Shown here piece after piece: positions 28,606-38,184 of a DNA stretch of 64,000 bases. The notes under the pieces are model-generated. The model was not told where the DNA came from. It made no database searches and worked only from the letters and a program-made list of their open reading frames with translations. The stretch covers positions 124,001 to 188,000 of the forward strand of contig NZ_JAHVJZ010000009.1 of assembly GCF_019801015.1 (NCBI RefSeq), read 5' to 3'. Each line of letters starts with the position of its first letter. The stretch's first letter is position 1. This stretch comes from Marinobacter nauticus (GTDB taxonomy: Bacteria; Pseudomonadota; Gammaproteobacteria; Enterobacterales; Shewanellaceae). Made by a program: the position numbers and the translations under genes.

Positions 28606-29559
28606 GTGAGTTTTGAACGGATCAGTGTGGTGGTGCAGGGCCCGGTGCAGGCCTACCAGGGTCGGGGCATGGAGGAGGGGATCACCCGGCGCTGTCTCGA
28701 CAGCGTGCGCACGCATCTGCCCGGTGCCACCCTGATTCTTTCCACCTGGCCGGATCAGGACCTCTCCGGGCTGGACTACGACCTTCTGGTGGAGAGTGAC
28801 GACCCCGGCCCCAATGCCGACGCTTACTGTCCCCGAAACTACCACCGTCAGCTGGTGTCGAGCCGGGAAGGGCTGAAGCGGGTCACCACCGATTACGCGG
28901 TCAAACTGCGCTCCGACAACTACCTAGTGGGAAACCAGTTTGTCGAGCGTCAGCAGGATTACCCACTGCGCCACCCGAATTTCACCCAGTTCGCCGAGCG
29001 GGTGGTGATCAACGCCAATCTGTTCCGGCGCTACTCCAAGGGCCACCGGATCCTCTATCACCCCAGCGATTTCTTTTACTACGGCCGAACCGAAGACCTG
29101 CTGAAGATCTGGGACCAGCCGCTGTTTCCCCAGCAACCCTTTTCAGACGCCCTGCTTGCCGGCTTTTATGGGCTGAGAAAGGGCCAGATCCCGCTGGAGG
29201 CGGAACAGGTTATTTGTCAGCTCTGGCTGCTGGCGCTGGACCCCAACGCCCCGATGATCCATCGGCGCATCGCGGGGGATGCGGCGGCGCACGATTACTG
29301 GGACAAGTTCGTCGCCAGCAATATTCTGCTGGATGAGCCTGCCGAGATTGGCCTGGGCCTGCGCAAGCTCTCATTGCGCCGGAAGAAGCGGGTGAATGAG
29401 TTTACCCATCACGAGTGGTGCGAGCTCTATAACCGTCACTGTGGTGGCACGCTCCCCATGCTGGACGGCACCGGCTGGAAGGAGATGCAGCGGCGCCGTC
29501 TGGCCAAGCTGCCCTTCAGTTGGCTCAAAACCCGGTTGCTGGACTGGGCACCTCGATAG
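28606..29559 (+). CDS. WavE-like lipopolysaccharide synthesis protein
   Basis: 317 residues from a GTG at 28606, preceded by AGGAG; this start puts the conserved opening FERISVVVQGPV at the N-terminus. The pattern VVVQGPV, LDSVR, ILSTWPDQDLSGL, KLRSDNYL and RYSKGHRILYHPSDFFYYG is that of the WavE family, known from the Vibrio cholerae LPS core locus and distantly like glycosyltransferases. No signal peptide, so cytoplasmic. It is not in an LPS cluster here: the neighbours are a zinc-ribbon gene and an alkylsulfatase. Family likely, precise reaction unknown. Confidence 0.75.
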   Translation: MSFERISVVVQGPVQAYQGRGMEEGITRRCLDSVRTHLPGATLILSTWPDQDLSGLDYDLLVESDDPGPNADAYCPRNYHRQLVSSREGLKRVTTDYAVKLRSDNYLVGNQFVERQQDYPLRHPNFTQFAERVVINANLFRRYSKGHRILYHPSDFFYYGRTEDLLKIWDQPLFPQQPFSDALLAGFYGLRKGQIPLEAEQVICQLWLLALDPNAPMIHRRIAGDAAAHDYWDKFVASNILLDEPAEIGLGLRKLSLRRKKRVNEFTHHEWCELYNRHCGGTLPMLDGTGWKEMQRRRLAKLPFSWLKTRLLDWAPR

Positions 29560-29717
29560 TCGCCAGAATTCTCACGGGCACAGCGCCAAATACATAACTG
29601 CTGGTTATGTTTGAAATAGCCGGGCCCTACTGCATGGGTTCGGTTTCCCTTTGCATACTCCCCTTCAGAGCTTTCCTGCCGCTCCCGTCGGACGGCGAAC
29701 GAATCTGGAGGACGATC

Positions 29718-31706
29718 ATGTCTGTCAAACCGAGTGTTGTTGCCCTGTCTCTTTCTCTTGCGTTGTCTCTGCCGGTGGTGGCGGATGGCCTGGTTGGCAT
29801 AGAGGATTACCAGGGCAAACCGGCCTCTGAGCACACCGTTAAAGCCAACGCTGAGCTGGCAAAGCGTCTGCCCTGGAAGGACGCCAGCGCGTTTGAGCGT
29901 ACCCAGCGTGGTCTGATCGCCGAGTTTGGCAGCCATGCGGCGGGTGAACTCAAAAACAAATTCAACTACATGGCGGCCATGAACCTGAAGGAGCTGCCGC
30001 CCACCGTGAACCCCTCGCTCTGGCGTCAGGGGATGCTGAACTACGCCGCCGGTGGTTTGTATGAAGTGACTGACGGGGTTTACCAGGTACGGGGTGCTGA
30101 CCTGTCCAACATGACCATCTACCGCTCCGACAATGGTTACATCATCCATGACCCGCTGCTCTCCGATAAAGCGGCTGCGGCGGCCTGGGACTTTGCCAAA
30201 CAGCATCTGCCGGCCATCAACGGCGAGCACCGCATTACCGGGGTGATCTACAGCCATATGCATGTGGACCACTTCGGCGGCTCCCGCGGCATCATTGATG
30301 AGCAGTTTGATGGCCCTATCCTGGCGCCCGATGGCTTCCTGAAGGAGCTGGCGGACGAAAATATGATTGGCGGCAACGCCATGGGCCGCCGCGCTCAGTA
30401 CCAGTACGGCACCACCCTGCCCAACAGCACCGAGGGGATCGTGGATAACGCACTCGGACTGGGCACCTCTGACGGCAACGTCACCCTGGTGGCACCGACC
30501 GAAGAGGTCGGCGAGCGTGAGCGCTGGGTCACCATTGATGGTCTGGAGATGTTGCTGATCAATATGCCCGGTGCCGAAGCGCCCGCTGAGATGGTGGTGT
30601 ACCTGCCCAAGTACCGCAGCCTCAACACGGCGGAGCTGACTTACGACGGCCAGCACAACATCTACACCTTCCGCGGTGCCAAGGTGCGGGACGCACTGGT
30701 GTGGACCAAGTACCTCACCGAGCTGAAGTTCCGCTTTGTCGACAGTGGCAAAGTGGACAACATCCACGCCGCTCACTCGGCGCCGGTCTGGGGACAGGCC
30801 GAGATCAGCGACTACATGACCTTGCAGCGGGACAACTACGGCTTCGTGCATAACCAGTCGATGCGTCTGGCCAACCACGGTGTCACCATCCACGATGTGG
30901 GCCGGGCCATTGAGGAGATCGTGCCTCAAAGCCAGTTCGACACCTGGCACACCAACGGCTACCACGGCTCATACAGCCACAATGCCCGGGCGGTGGTGAA
31001 TCTCTACCTGGGTTATCACGATATGAACCCGGTGAACGTCAACCCGCTGACCAGCCACGACAAGGCCTGCACCTACGTGGCAGCAGCCGGCGCGAAAACC
31101 CTGGTGGCGGCAGGCCAGGCTCACTTCGACGCGGGCCGCTACCAGCAAGCCAGCCAGTTGCTTAACGATGTGGTGACCTGCGACCCGGACAACGGCAAGG
31201 CCCGTCACCTGCTGGCCGACAGCTACGAACAGCAGGGTTATCAGGCGGAAACCATGGCCTGGCGCAACAGCTACCTGCAGGGGGCCTATGAGCTGCGTAC
31301 CGGCCATGTGGCGGACAGTCTCAAGACCGCTTCCGTGGACATCATCGCCAACACGCCCACCGGCATGATGCTGGACTACCTGGCGGTGCGCCTGAACGGG
31401 CCGAAGGCCGAGGCGGCGGGGCTGGACTTCAACTTCCAGTTGATTCATCCGGACCTGAACGAGATCTACTACGGTGAGGTCAGCAACGCCAATATGGCCA
31501 ACATTCAGATTGCTGAGGCGGTGGAGGCCGATCTCACCGTCACCCTCACTAAAGCGGAGCTGACCTCGGTTCTGCTGGGGCAGGCAACATTGGCTGAGGT
31601 GGCGAAGATTGAAGGTGATGCGGCGCTGCTGGCGCAGCTCAAATCGGTGCTCGATACCTTTGAGAGTGATTTCGAAATCGTGCCTCTGCCCACGTCCAAA
31701 GGCTGA
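29718..31706 (+). CDS. Exported alkyl sulfatase, SdsA1/YjcS-type metallo-beta-lactamase fold
   Basis: 662 residues from the ATG at 29718 (GGAGGA upstream); an earlier in-frame ATG would precede the signal peptide. Residues 1-22 are a signal peptide. The binuclear zinc motif SHMHVDHFGGSRG marks the metallo-beta-lactamase domain, followed by the helical dimerisation domain (YLGYHDMNPVNVNPL) and a C-terminal SCP2-like domain. Such enzymes hydrolyse primary alkyl sulfates (SDS type) to alcohol and sulfate, in the periplasm. A LysR gene lies convergent on the 3' side. Monocistronic. Confidence 0.9.
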   Translation: MSVKPSVVALSLSLALSLPVVADGLVGIEDYQGKPASEHTVKANAELAKRLPWKDASAFERTQRGLIAEFGSHAAGELKNKFNYMAAMNLKELPPTVNPSLWRQGMLNYAAGGLYEVTDGVYQVRGADLSNMTIYRSDNGYIIHDPLLSDKAAAAAWDFAKQHLPAINGEHRITGVIYSHMHVDHFGGSRGIIDEQFDGPILAPDGFLKELADENMIGGNAMGRRAQYQYGTTLPNSTEGIVDNALGLGTSDGNVTLVAPTEEVGERERWVTIDGLEMLLINMPGAEAPAEMVVYLPKYRSLNTAELTYDGQHNIYTFRGAKVRDALVWTKYLTELKFRFVDSGKVDNIHAAHSAPVWGQAEISDYMTLQRDNYGFVHNQSMRLANHGVTIHDVGRAIEEIVPQSQFDTWHTNGYHGSYSHNARAVVNLYLGYHDMNPVNVNPLTSHDKACTYVAAAGAKTLVAAGQAHFDAGRYQQASQLLNDVVTCDPDNGKARHLLADSYEQQGYQAETMAWRNSYLQGAYELRTGHVADSLKTASVDIIANTPTGMMLDYLAVRLNGPKAEAAGLDFNFQLIHPDLNEIYYGEVSNANMANIQIAEAVEADLTVTLTKAELTSVLLGQATLAEVAKIEGDAALLAQLKSVLDTFESDFEIVPLPTSKG

Positions 31707-31721
31707 ATAACCCCCTGAAGC

Positions 31722-31757
31722 AAAACGCCCGGTTCATGGCTGACCCGGGCGTTTTTT
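31722..31757. terminator. Terminator between alkylsulfatase and LysR genes
   Basis: AAAACGCCCGG/CCGGGCGTTTT, an 11-bp stem around a 12-base loop, followed by further T. The A/T flanks make it suitable for both convergent genes. Confidence 0.88.
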
Positions 31758-31760
31758 TAT

Positions 31761-32660
31761 TCAGCCTGTCTGTGCCGACAGGGCCCGTACCCGCTCCCGC
31801 AGCCACTGGTGGGCCGGGTCATCGGTGTGGCTGTGGTGCCAGTACATGGCGTGTCCGACCCGACGGGTAGAGAAGGGCATGGGCAGCAGTTGCAGATCGA
31901 AGCCCGCGGCGTACAGTTTGGCCACCGAACGGGTCACCACGCCAATGCAATCACTGGTGGCCACCAGCCCCATCATCGACAACAGCGAATCACACTCGCA
32001 GCGGATGCGCCGCTGAATCAGAGTGTCGTTGGTAAAGTAGTCCGCGGCATAACGGCCGGAGCGCCGTATCTTCAGCGCCACATGGTCCTCTTCGAAGTAC
32101 TGGGCCTGAGTCAGTATCCCCTGCACTCTGGGGTGCGCCCGCCGGCAGATCAGCACCATCTCATCCTCAAAAATTGACTCTGCGGCCAGCGAGGGGTGAC
32201 TGAGGCCATCGAAATCCAGCGCCAGGTCCACCTTGTTCAGCATCAGCTGGTTGATCAGCGCCTCCTCGGTTTGCGGGGCCAGGTCAAACTGCAGACGGCA
32301 GGCGCCGAGTTGTTCGGAATGTTCTGAACGACCGTGAAGCCGATGGGCCATCACTTCGTCAGCAGAAAGAATGAAGGTGCGCGGCTGTTCCGGGCTGAAG
32401 GCCGTGAGGTTATCCAGAGCCTGGCGGGCGTTGTTGATGGCAGGTTCGAGGGAGCGGGCCAGCTGCACGGCGGCCTGAGTCGGGGCGATGCCCCGGCCTT
32501 CGCGGACAAACAGCGGCGTGCCCAGTTGGGTCTGAAGCCGCTTGATGGCGGCACTGATCCCCGGTTGGGTCATGTTGAGGGCTTCCGCTGCCAGGGTGTA
32601 GGAGCGCAGCTTGTAGGTCTCAATAAAGATCGGGATCAGGTTCCAGTCGAACGCGGTCAT
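31761..32660 (-). CDS. LysR-family transcriptional regulator
   Basis: 299 residues from the ATG at 32660 (MTAFDWNLIPIF). The winged helix-turn-helix covers residues 5-64 (LRSYTLAAEALNMTQPGISAAIKRLQ), and the effector-binding domain the rest. Upstream, 253 bases separate it from the divergent M3 peptidase gene; downstream it converges with the alkylsulfatase. Either neighbour could be its target; LysR proteins commonly control the divergent gene. Effector unknown. Confidence 0.88.
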   Translation of the reverse strand: MTAFDWNLIPIFIETYKLRSYTLAAEALNMTQPGISAAIKRLQTQLGTPLFVREGRGIAPTQAAVQLARSLEPAINNARQALDNLTAFSPEQPRTFILSADEVMAHRLHGRSEHSEQLGACRLQFDLAPQTEEALINQLMLNKVDLALDFDGLSHPSLAAESIFEDEMVLICRRAHPRVQGILTQAQYFEEDHVALKIRRSGRYAADYFTNDTLIQRRIRCECDSLLSMMGLVATSDCIGVVTRSVAKLYAAGFDLQLLPMPFSTRRVGHAMYWHHSHTDDPAHQWLRERVRALSAQTG

Positions 32661-32913
32661 GGGCGGAATACTCGAAAAAGCCGTGCCGCCATAGTCGGCG
32701 AGGAAAGGAGCGGGTGCAAGTCGATGAAAACACACTTTGTTACTTCGGTGACTTAACTGTGACCTCGTGTTGAGATAATGTGTCGTTCACGTTGCCCTGA
32801 TTGGGCGGCAAGCACTTATAACAATGACGCCTTAATTTTTTTCTTCGGGTTGTCGGCAAGGCACCGCAGTTCGGTGCTGGGTCAGCCCGGTCTCAACCAC
32901 AAGGATTGACAGG

Positions 32914-35085
32914 ATGTTACGCAAGACTCTGTTGGCTTCCAGCATCGTGCTGGCCCTGGCCGCCTGCTCTGACACCGCTTCCACTGCAAAGACCACCGAA
33001 GCCCCGGCCGCTGTTGAAGTTTCGCCCCAGGCGGCTCAGCTGCCTGACAGCAACCCGCTGAAGCACGCCAGCACCCTGCAGTATCAGGCCCCGGACTTCA
33101 CCAAAATCACCGATGATCACTTCAAGCCGGCCTTTGAAGTGGGCATGGCGCAGCATATGGCAGAGATTGATGCCATCGCCAATAACCCGGAGCCGGCCAC
33201 CTTCGAAAACACCCTGGTCGCCATGGAGAAGAGCGGTGCGCTGCTGACCCGTGCTGCCTCCGTGTTCTACAACCTCTCCAGCTCCACCAGCAATGACGCC
33301 CGTCGTGCCCTGGAAACCGAGATGGGCCCCAAGTTTGCTGAGCATCAGGACAACGTCTACCTGAACGCCAAACTGTTTGAGCGGGTTAAAGCGATCTACG
33401 ACCACCGCGCTGAGCTGGGTCTGGACGCCGAATCCGTGCGCCTGACCGAAGTCACCTATGAGCAGTTTGTTCGCGCCGGTGCCAGCCTGACCCCGGAGCA
33501 GAAGCTGAAAGTTCGTGAGCTGAACAAGAAGCTGTCTGAGCTGACCAACCAGTTTGGCCAGAACCTGCTGGCGGCCAGCCAGGCAAACGCTGTGCTGGTG
33601 ACCGACCTGGCCCAGCTGGCTGGTATGTCTGAAGGCGCCATCGCGTCCGCCAAGGCCGCCGCCGAGAAAGCGGGCAAAGAGGGCTACCTGCTGACCCTGA
33701 CCAACACCACCCGTCAGGCTGCGCTGTCCAACCTGGAAAACCGCGAGCTGCGTCAGCGCCTGTGGGAAGCTTCCGCCTTCCGTGCCACCCAGGGTGAAGC
33801 GGACAACCAGGCGATCCTGACCGAAATTGCTGGCCTGCGTGCGGAAAAAGCCGCCCTGTTTGGCTTCAACAACTGGGCCGAGTACAAGCTGCAGTCCCAG
33901 ATGGCCAACAACCCGACTGCGGTGATGGACCTGCTGGGCTCCATGGTGCCGAAAGTGGTATCCAACGCCAGCAACGAGGCGGAAGAGATCGCGGCGATGA
34001 TGGCAGCCGATGGCGTGAAGGGTGAGGTTCAGGCCTGGGATTGGCTCTACTACGCCGAAAAAGTGCGTCAGCAGAAGTTCAACCTGGATGCTGGCGAAGT
34101 GGCGAAGTACTTCGTGTTTGACAAGGTGCTGGAAGATGGCGTGTTCTACACCATGGAGCGTCAGTACGGCATCACCTTTAAGGAGCGTTCTGACCTGCCG
34201 GCCTACCACCCGGACGTAAAGGTCTACGAGATCTTTGATAAAGACGGCGCAAGCATGGCGCTGTTCTACGCCGACTACTACGCCCGCGAAGGCAAGCGTG
34301 GCGGTGCCTGGATGAACGTGTTTGTGGGCCAGTCCCACCTGCTCAACACCCAGCCGGTTATCGTTAACGTGATGAACATTGAGAAGGCCGGTGAAGGTCA
34401 GCCTCAGCTGGTCAGCTTCGACGAAGCCACCACCATGTTCCACGAGATGGGCCACGCGGTTCACGGCCTGTTCTCTGACGTGACCTACCCGAGCCTGGCG
34501 GGCACCAACGTATCCCGTGATTTCGTTGAGTTCCCCTCCACCTTCCAGGAAGACTGGGCGGTACACCCGGAAGTGATCGCCAACTACGCCAAGCACGTGG
34601 AAACCGGTGAGCCTATCCCGGCTGACCTGTTGGCCAAAGTGATGGCGGCCAGCAAGTTCAACCTGGGCTTCGATACTCTGGAGTACCTGGCGTCCGCACT
34701 GCTGGACATGGAGTGGCACACCATTGGTACCGACACCAAGATCGACAGCGTTGAGGCGTTTGAAGCCAAGGCACTGGAGAAGCACGGTGTGAACCTGGAG
34801 GCGATCCCGCCGCGCTACAAGTCCACCTACTTCGCCCACATCTTTGCTGGCGGCTACTCGGCCGGGTACTACGCCTACCTGTGGAGTGAGATTCTGGCGG
34901 CGGACGCGTTCGCCCACATCCGCGACACCGGTGGCCTGACCCGTGAGCGTGGCCAGTTGTTCCGTGACAAGATCCTGTCCATGGGCAACAGCCAGGACCT
35001 GATGGAGACCTACAAGGGCTTCAAAGGCGAAGAGCCGACCACCGAAGCGCTGCTGATCCGCCGGGGTATCTCTCTGGCCAAGTAA
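32914..35085 (+). CDS. dcp: M3-family peptidyl-dipeptidase, predicted lipoprotein
   Basis: 723 residues. The N-terminus is a lipoprotein signal with lipobox LALAAC (Cys18), followed by a flexible Thr/Ala-rich linker. The rest is a full M3 metallopeptidase with the zinc motif H510-E-M-G-H514 (TTMFHEMGHAVHGL) and the conserved GTNVSRDFVEFPS and YKSTYFAHIFAGGYSAGYYAYLW-type substrate region. It cleaves dipeptides from the C-termini of oligopeptides. E. coli Dcp has no lipobox; a membrane-anchored form is common in Shewanella and its relatives. Single gene with a strong terminator. Confidence 0.93.
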   Translation: MLRKTLLASSIVLALAACSDTASTAKTTEAPAAVEVSPQAAQLPDSNPLKHASTLQYQAPDFTKITDDHFKPAFEVGMAQHMAEIDAIANNPEPATFENTLVAMEKSGALLTRAASVFYNLSSSTSNDARRALETEMGPKFAEHQDNVYLNAKLFERVKAIYDHRAELGLDAESVRLTEVTYEQFVRAGASLTPEQKLKVRELNKKLSELTNQFGQNLLAASQANAVLVTDLAQLAGMSEGAIASAKAAAEKAGKEGYLLTLTNTTRQAALSNLENRELRQRLWEASAFRATQGEADNQAILTEIAGLRAEKAALFGFNNWAEYKLQSQMANNPTAVMDLLGSMVPKVVSNASNEAEEIAAMMAADGVKGEVQAWDWLYYAEKVRQQKFNLDAGEVAKYFVFDKVLEDGVFYTMERQYGITFKERSDLPAYHPDVKVYEIFDKDGASMALFYADYYAREGKRGGAWMNVFVGQSHLLNTQPVIVNVMNIEKAGEGQPQLVSFDEATTMFHEMGHAVHGLFSDVTYPSLAGTNVSRDFVEFPSTFQEDWAVHPEVIANYAKHVETGEPIPADLLAKVMAASKFNLGFDTLEYLASALLDMEWHTIGTDTKIDSVEAFEAKALEKHGVNLEAIPPRYKSTYFAHIFAGGYSAGYYAYLWSEILAADAFAHIRDTGGLTRERGQLFRDKILSMGNSQDLMETYKGFKGEEPTTEALLIRRGISLAK

Positions 35086-35100
35086 GCGTTAAGTGACGCG

Positions 35101-35128
35101 AAAAGCCCGCCATCCGGCGGGCTTTTTT
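35101..35128. terminator. Bidirectional terminator after the M3 peptidase gene
   Basis: AAAAGCCCGCC/GGCGGGCTTTT with ATCC loop, followed by further T. It serves the peptidase gene and the convergent LysR gene. Confidence 0.93.
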
Positions 35129-35144
35129 GTGTCTGCTTTGCGGC

Positions 35145-36047
35145 TCATGCTGCCGGTGGGAGGGTGCCGGGCCCGCTCTCCAGCTGTTGACGCAACCAGT
35201 GCAGTGCCGGGTCCTGCTCGCGGGAGCGGTGCCAGTACAGATGGATCTGAATCGCCGGCAGCGGCACCGGGCAGGGATGCAGACGTAACCCCTGATGGAG
35301 CAGCGGCTGCGCCAGATGACGGGGCAGGGTCAGCAGCCGGTCGGACTGCGCCACCACCGCCGCTGCACTGGCGTAGCTCTGACAACGCAGGGTGATGCGG
35401 CGGTCGATTCCCTGGGCCACCAGAGCTGACTCTTCCAGTACCGCGCCCCGCGCCCGTCGGGACACCACCGCATGGGGCGCGTTTTGGTAAGCGTGCGGGG
35501 TCAGTGCCGGGCCACCGGCCCGGCTCAGCACCACCAGTTCGTCGTCCAGTAAGGGTTGCTGGCACAGCTCCGGCTCCGGCGGCTGGTGCACGTCCACCGC
35601 CAGATCCACCAGTCCCAGCGCCAGCTCCCGGCTCAGCTGGCCCCGCTCCACCCGTCGGCTGATCAACGCGCAGTGCGGTGCCCGCTGGTCCAGCGCCAGC
35701 GCCAGGGCAGGGATCACCATCGGCTCCAGCGCATCGGGCACACCCATTTGAAAGGTGAGCTGTGCATTGGCGGGGTCAAACTGGCCCCAGTTACGCAGCA
35801 GCTGACGCAGTTGACTGAGTTGGGTCAGCAGCGCCGGTGCCATGCGCTGACAACTTGGGGTGGGCCGCATGCCGTTGCCCTGTCGCTCAAACAGCGGTTC
35901 GCCCAGTTGCTGCCGCAACCGCTTCAGGGCGTGGCTCACCGCCGATGGCGTCAGGTGCAGCACCGCCGCAGCGGCGGAGACGTTGCCCTCCCGATAGAGC
36001 GCTTCAAACACCTTCAGCAGATTCAGGTCGAGCTGCTCTGGACGCAT
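35145..36047 (-). CDS. LysR-family regulator divergent from the acyl-CoA dehydrogenase operon
   Basis: 300 residues. The helix-turn-helix is in residues 6-65 (GNVSAAAAVLHLTPSAVSHALKRLRQQLG), followed by a LysR substrate-binding domain. The start is 125 bases from the start of the divergent acyl-CoA dehydrogenase gene, and the gap carries a repeated TCATTCATT element. It is therefore the likely regulator of that operon. Its inducer is probably the acid or acyl-CoA that the operon degrades. Confidence 0.9.
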   Translation of the reverse strand: MRPEQLDLNLLKVFEALYREGNVSAAAAVLHLTPSAVSHALKRLRQQLGEPLFERQGNGMRPTPSCQRMAPALLTQLSQLRQLLRNWGQFDPANAQLTFQMGVPDALEPMVIPALALALDQRAPHCALISRRVERGQLSRELALGLVDLAVDVHQPPEPELCQQPLLDDELVVLSRAGGPALTPHAYQNAPHAVVSRRARGAVLEESALVAQGIDRRITLRCQSYASAAAVVAQSDRLLTLPRHLAQPLLHQGLRLHPCPVPLPAIQIHLYWHRSREQDPALHWLRQQLESGPGTLPPAA

Positions 36048-36070
36048 GGTTACCTCTCAGGTTGTGAAAA

Positions 36071-36111
36071 TCATTCATTTTGCGGTGTGAAAAATGTTCG
36101 TTTCATTCATT
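36071..36111. promoter_or_regulatory. Paired TCATTCATT direct repeats in a divergent promoter region
   Basis: The 9-base word TCATTCATT occurs at 36071-36079 and 36103-36111, a 32-base period (about three DNA turns), between the LysR gene and the acyl-CoA dehydrogenase gene. This phasing fits a LysR tetramer binding one face of DNA. Not matched to a known operator. Confidence 0.4.
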
Positions 36112-36172
36112 AGCATATCTGCTCTAGAGTGACCATAGAGCCAACACACAGTGTCACCACAAGGAGAGGGTT

Positions 36173-37399
36173 ATGGTGTTTGCACCCAGCGACCGCAGCC
36201 GCGCGCTGCAAAGCACGCTGAAGGCGTTTGTGGCAGAACGGATACTGCCGAATGAAGCGCAATGGCTGGCCCGCAATCATGAGCTGAATGGCCACGGCAA
36301 CTGGCGTCAGTGGCAGCTGCTGCCAGAGTTACAGGCGCTTAAGGCCGAGGCCCGTGCTGAAGGGTTGTGGAATCTGTTTCTGCCGGACCCGGAACTGGGT
36401 GCCGGCTTGTCCACGCTGGAGTACGCCGCGCTGGCGGAGATCATGGGGCACAGCCTGCTGGCGCCGGAGGTGTTTAACTGCAACGCCCCGGACACCGGCA
36501 ATATGGAGGTGCTGTACCACTTCGGTAACGAGGCGCAGAAGGCCCGCTGGCTGATGCCGTTGCTGAGTAGCGAACTGCGCTCGGTGTTCTGCATGACCGA
36601 ACCGGAAGTGGCCTCCAGCGATGCCACCAACATGGCCGCCACCATCGAGCGGGACGGGGACGAACTGGTGCTTAATGGCCATAAATGGTGGAGCACCGGA
36701 CTGGGCCATCCCGATGCCGGCATCGCCATCTTTATGGGGTTGTGCGACCCGGATGCGGAGCGTCATCGTCGCCACGCCATGGTGCTGGTGCCGCTGGATA
36801 CCCCCGGCGTCACCATTGAACGTATGCTGACCGCATGCGGCGACTACGACGCGCCTTATGGCCACGGCCAGGTGCGGTTTGATCAGGTGCGCGTCCCCGC
36901 AGGCAACCTGATCAAAGGCTGGGGTGAAGGCTTTGCCATCGCTCAGGGCCGGCTGGGCCCGGGCCGGATCCACCACTGCATGCGCTGCATCGGCGCGGCT
37001 GAGCGGTCGCTGGATTTGATGATTGAGCGGGGCCAGAGCCGCACCGCCTTTGGTAAGCCACTGCTGAAGCTCGGCGGTAACCTGGAGAAGGTGGCTGAGG
37101 CGCGGATTGCCATCGACCAGGCCCGGCTGCTGACCCTTCAGGCGGCGTGGAAAATCGATAAACACGGTGTCCGTGCCGCCATGACTGACATCGCCGCCAT
37201 CAAGGTGGTGGCCCCGCGGGTGCTGCAACAGGTGGTGGAGATGGCGATTCAGATCCACGGCGGTGCCGGGCTGTGCCAGGACCACCCCCTGATGGGCTTC
37301 TACGCTCAGGCCCGGGCGCTGCGACTGGCGGACGGTCCCGATGAGGTGCATCTGGCCAGCGTGGCCAAGCTGGAACTGAAAATGCGGAGCCGCCGATGA
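36173..37399 (+). CDS. Acyl-CoA dehydrogenase, ACAD10/11 or LvaC-like
   Basis: 408 residues with the complete acyl-CoA dehydrogenase fold: helical N-terminal domain, beta domain with FCMTEPEVASSDATNM (FAD and substrate contacts), and C-terminal helices with RTAFGKPLL and QIHGGAGLCQDHPL. The pairing with an aminoglycoside-phosphotransferase-like kinase two genes on resembles the levulinate operon of Pseudomonas putida (LvaC with LvaA) and human ACAD10/11, where the dehydrogenase-fold enzyme acts on a phosphorylated 4-hydroxyacyl-CoA. The ribosome site AAGGAGAGG is strong. It overlaps the next gene by four bases (ATGA). Reaction is inferred from context. Confidence 0.88.
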   Translation: MVFAPSDRSRALQSTLKAFVAERILPNEAQWLARNHELNGHGNWRQWQLLPELQALKAEARAEGLWNLFLPDPELGAGLSTLEYAALAEIMGHSLLAPEVFNCNAPDTGNMEVLYHFGNEAQKARWLMPLLSSELRSVFCMTEPEVASSDATNMAATIERDGDELVLNGHKWWSTGLGHPDAGIAIFMGLCDPDAERHRRHAMVLVPLDTPGVTIERMLTACGDYDAPYGHGQVRFDQVRVPAGNLIKGWGEGFAIAQGRLGPGRIHHCMRCIGAAERSLDLMIERGQSRTAFGKPLLKLGGNLEKVAEARIAIDQARLLTLQAAWKIDKHGVRAAMTDIAAIKVVAPRVLQQVVEMAIQIHGGAGLCQDHPLMGFYAQARALRLADGPDEVHLASVAKLELKMRSRR

Positions 37400-38184
37400 G
37401 AGTGTTCATTACCGGTGGCGCGTCCGGACTGGGTCGTGCCCTGGCCCTGCACTGGGCCGCTCAGGGGGCGCAGGTGGCCATTGGCGACGTTCAGGATGGC
37501 CACCCTGTTGTAGCCGAAATCGACGCCGCCGGCGGCACCGGGATGTTTCTCCGCTGCGATGTCACCGACGGGGACAGTCTGGCTGCGGTCGCGGCGCGAC
37601 TGGAAGCGGAGTGGGGCGGATTGGACCTGTTGGTCTGTAATGCCGGTGTCGCCACCGCCGGCACGCTGGAACAGGAAACGCCAGCGCAGTGGCAGTGGGT
37701 GTTCGACATCAATCTGTTTGGCGTGGTGCGTACCTGTCAGGCGCTGGTGCCGCTGCTGGGCGAAGGGGGGCGGGTGCTGAACATCGCTTCGCAGGCGGGG
37801 CTGAATGCGATGCCAAAGATGGGCAGCTACAGCGCGGTGAAAGCGGCGGTGGTGAGCTTCTCGGAAACCCTGGCACTGGAGCTGGCGGATCGGGGCATCA
37901 GCGTCAGCACCGCCTGTCCGGCGTTCTTTAAAACCAATCTGGATAAGGGGCTGCGCAGTGCCGACCCGGCGATGACCGCGATCCTGCAGAAGCTGTTTGC
38001 CAAGGCGCCGCTCAGTGCCGGGCAGGTGGCCCTGGCGATTGCCGAAGGGGTGGCGCAGCGCAAGGCCCTGATCTTGCCCCACAGTGCAGGGCGCAAAGCC
38101 TATTGGCTTAAGCGACTGCTGCCCAGAGAGCGCTATCTGGCATTGATGCTGAAGCAGACCCGGCGATTGCGGAGGGCCAGCTGA
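37396..38184 (+). CDS. Short-chain dehydrogenase/reductase
   Basis: 262 residues. The NAD(P) motif is TGGASGLGRA at the N-terminus, the conserved NAG is in LLVCNAGVA, and the catalytic Ser and Y-x-x-x-K are in NIASQAG and YSAVKAA. The start is inside the stop of the acyl-CoA dehydrogenase gene, and its own stop overlaps the kinase gene by one base, so the three are one translational chain. In the Lva comparison an SDR reduces the 4-oxoacyl-CoA to the 4-hydroxyacyl-CoA; this gene could do that or a later step. Confidence 0.88.
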   Translation: MRVFITGGASGLGRALALHWAAQGAQVAIGDVQDGHPVVAEIDAAGGTGMFLRCDVTDGDSLAAVAARLEAEWGGLDLLVCNAGVATAGTLEQETPAQWQWVFDINLFGVVRTCQALVPLLGEGGRVLNIASQAGLNAMPKMGSYSAVKAAVVSFSETLALELADRGISVSTACPAFFKTNLDKGLRSADPAMTAILQKLFAKAPLSAGQVALAIAEGVAQRKALILPHSAGRKAYWLKRLLPRERYLALMLKQTRRLRRAS

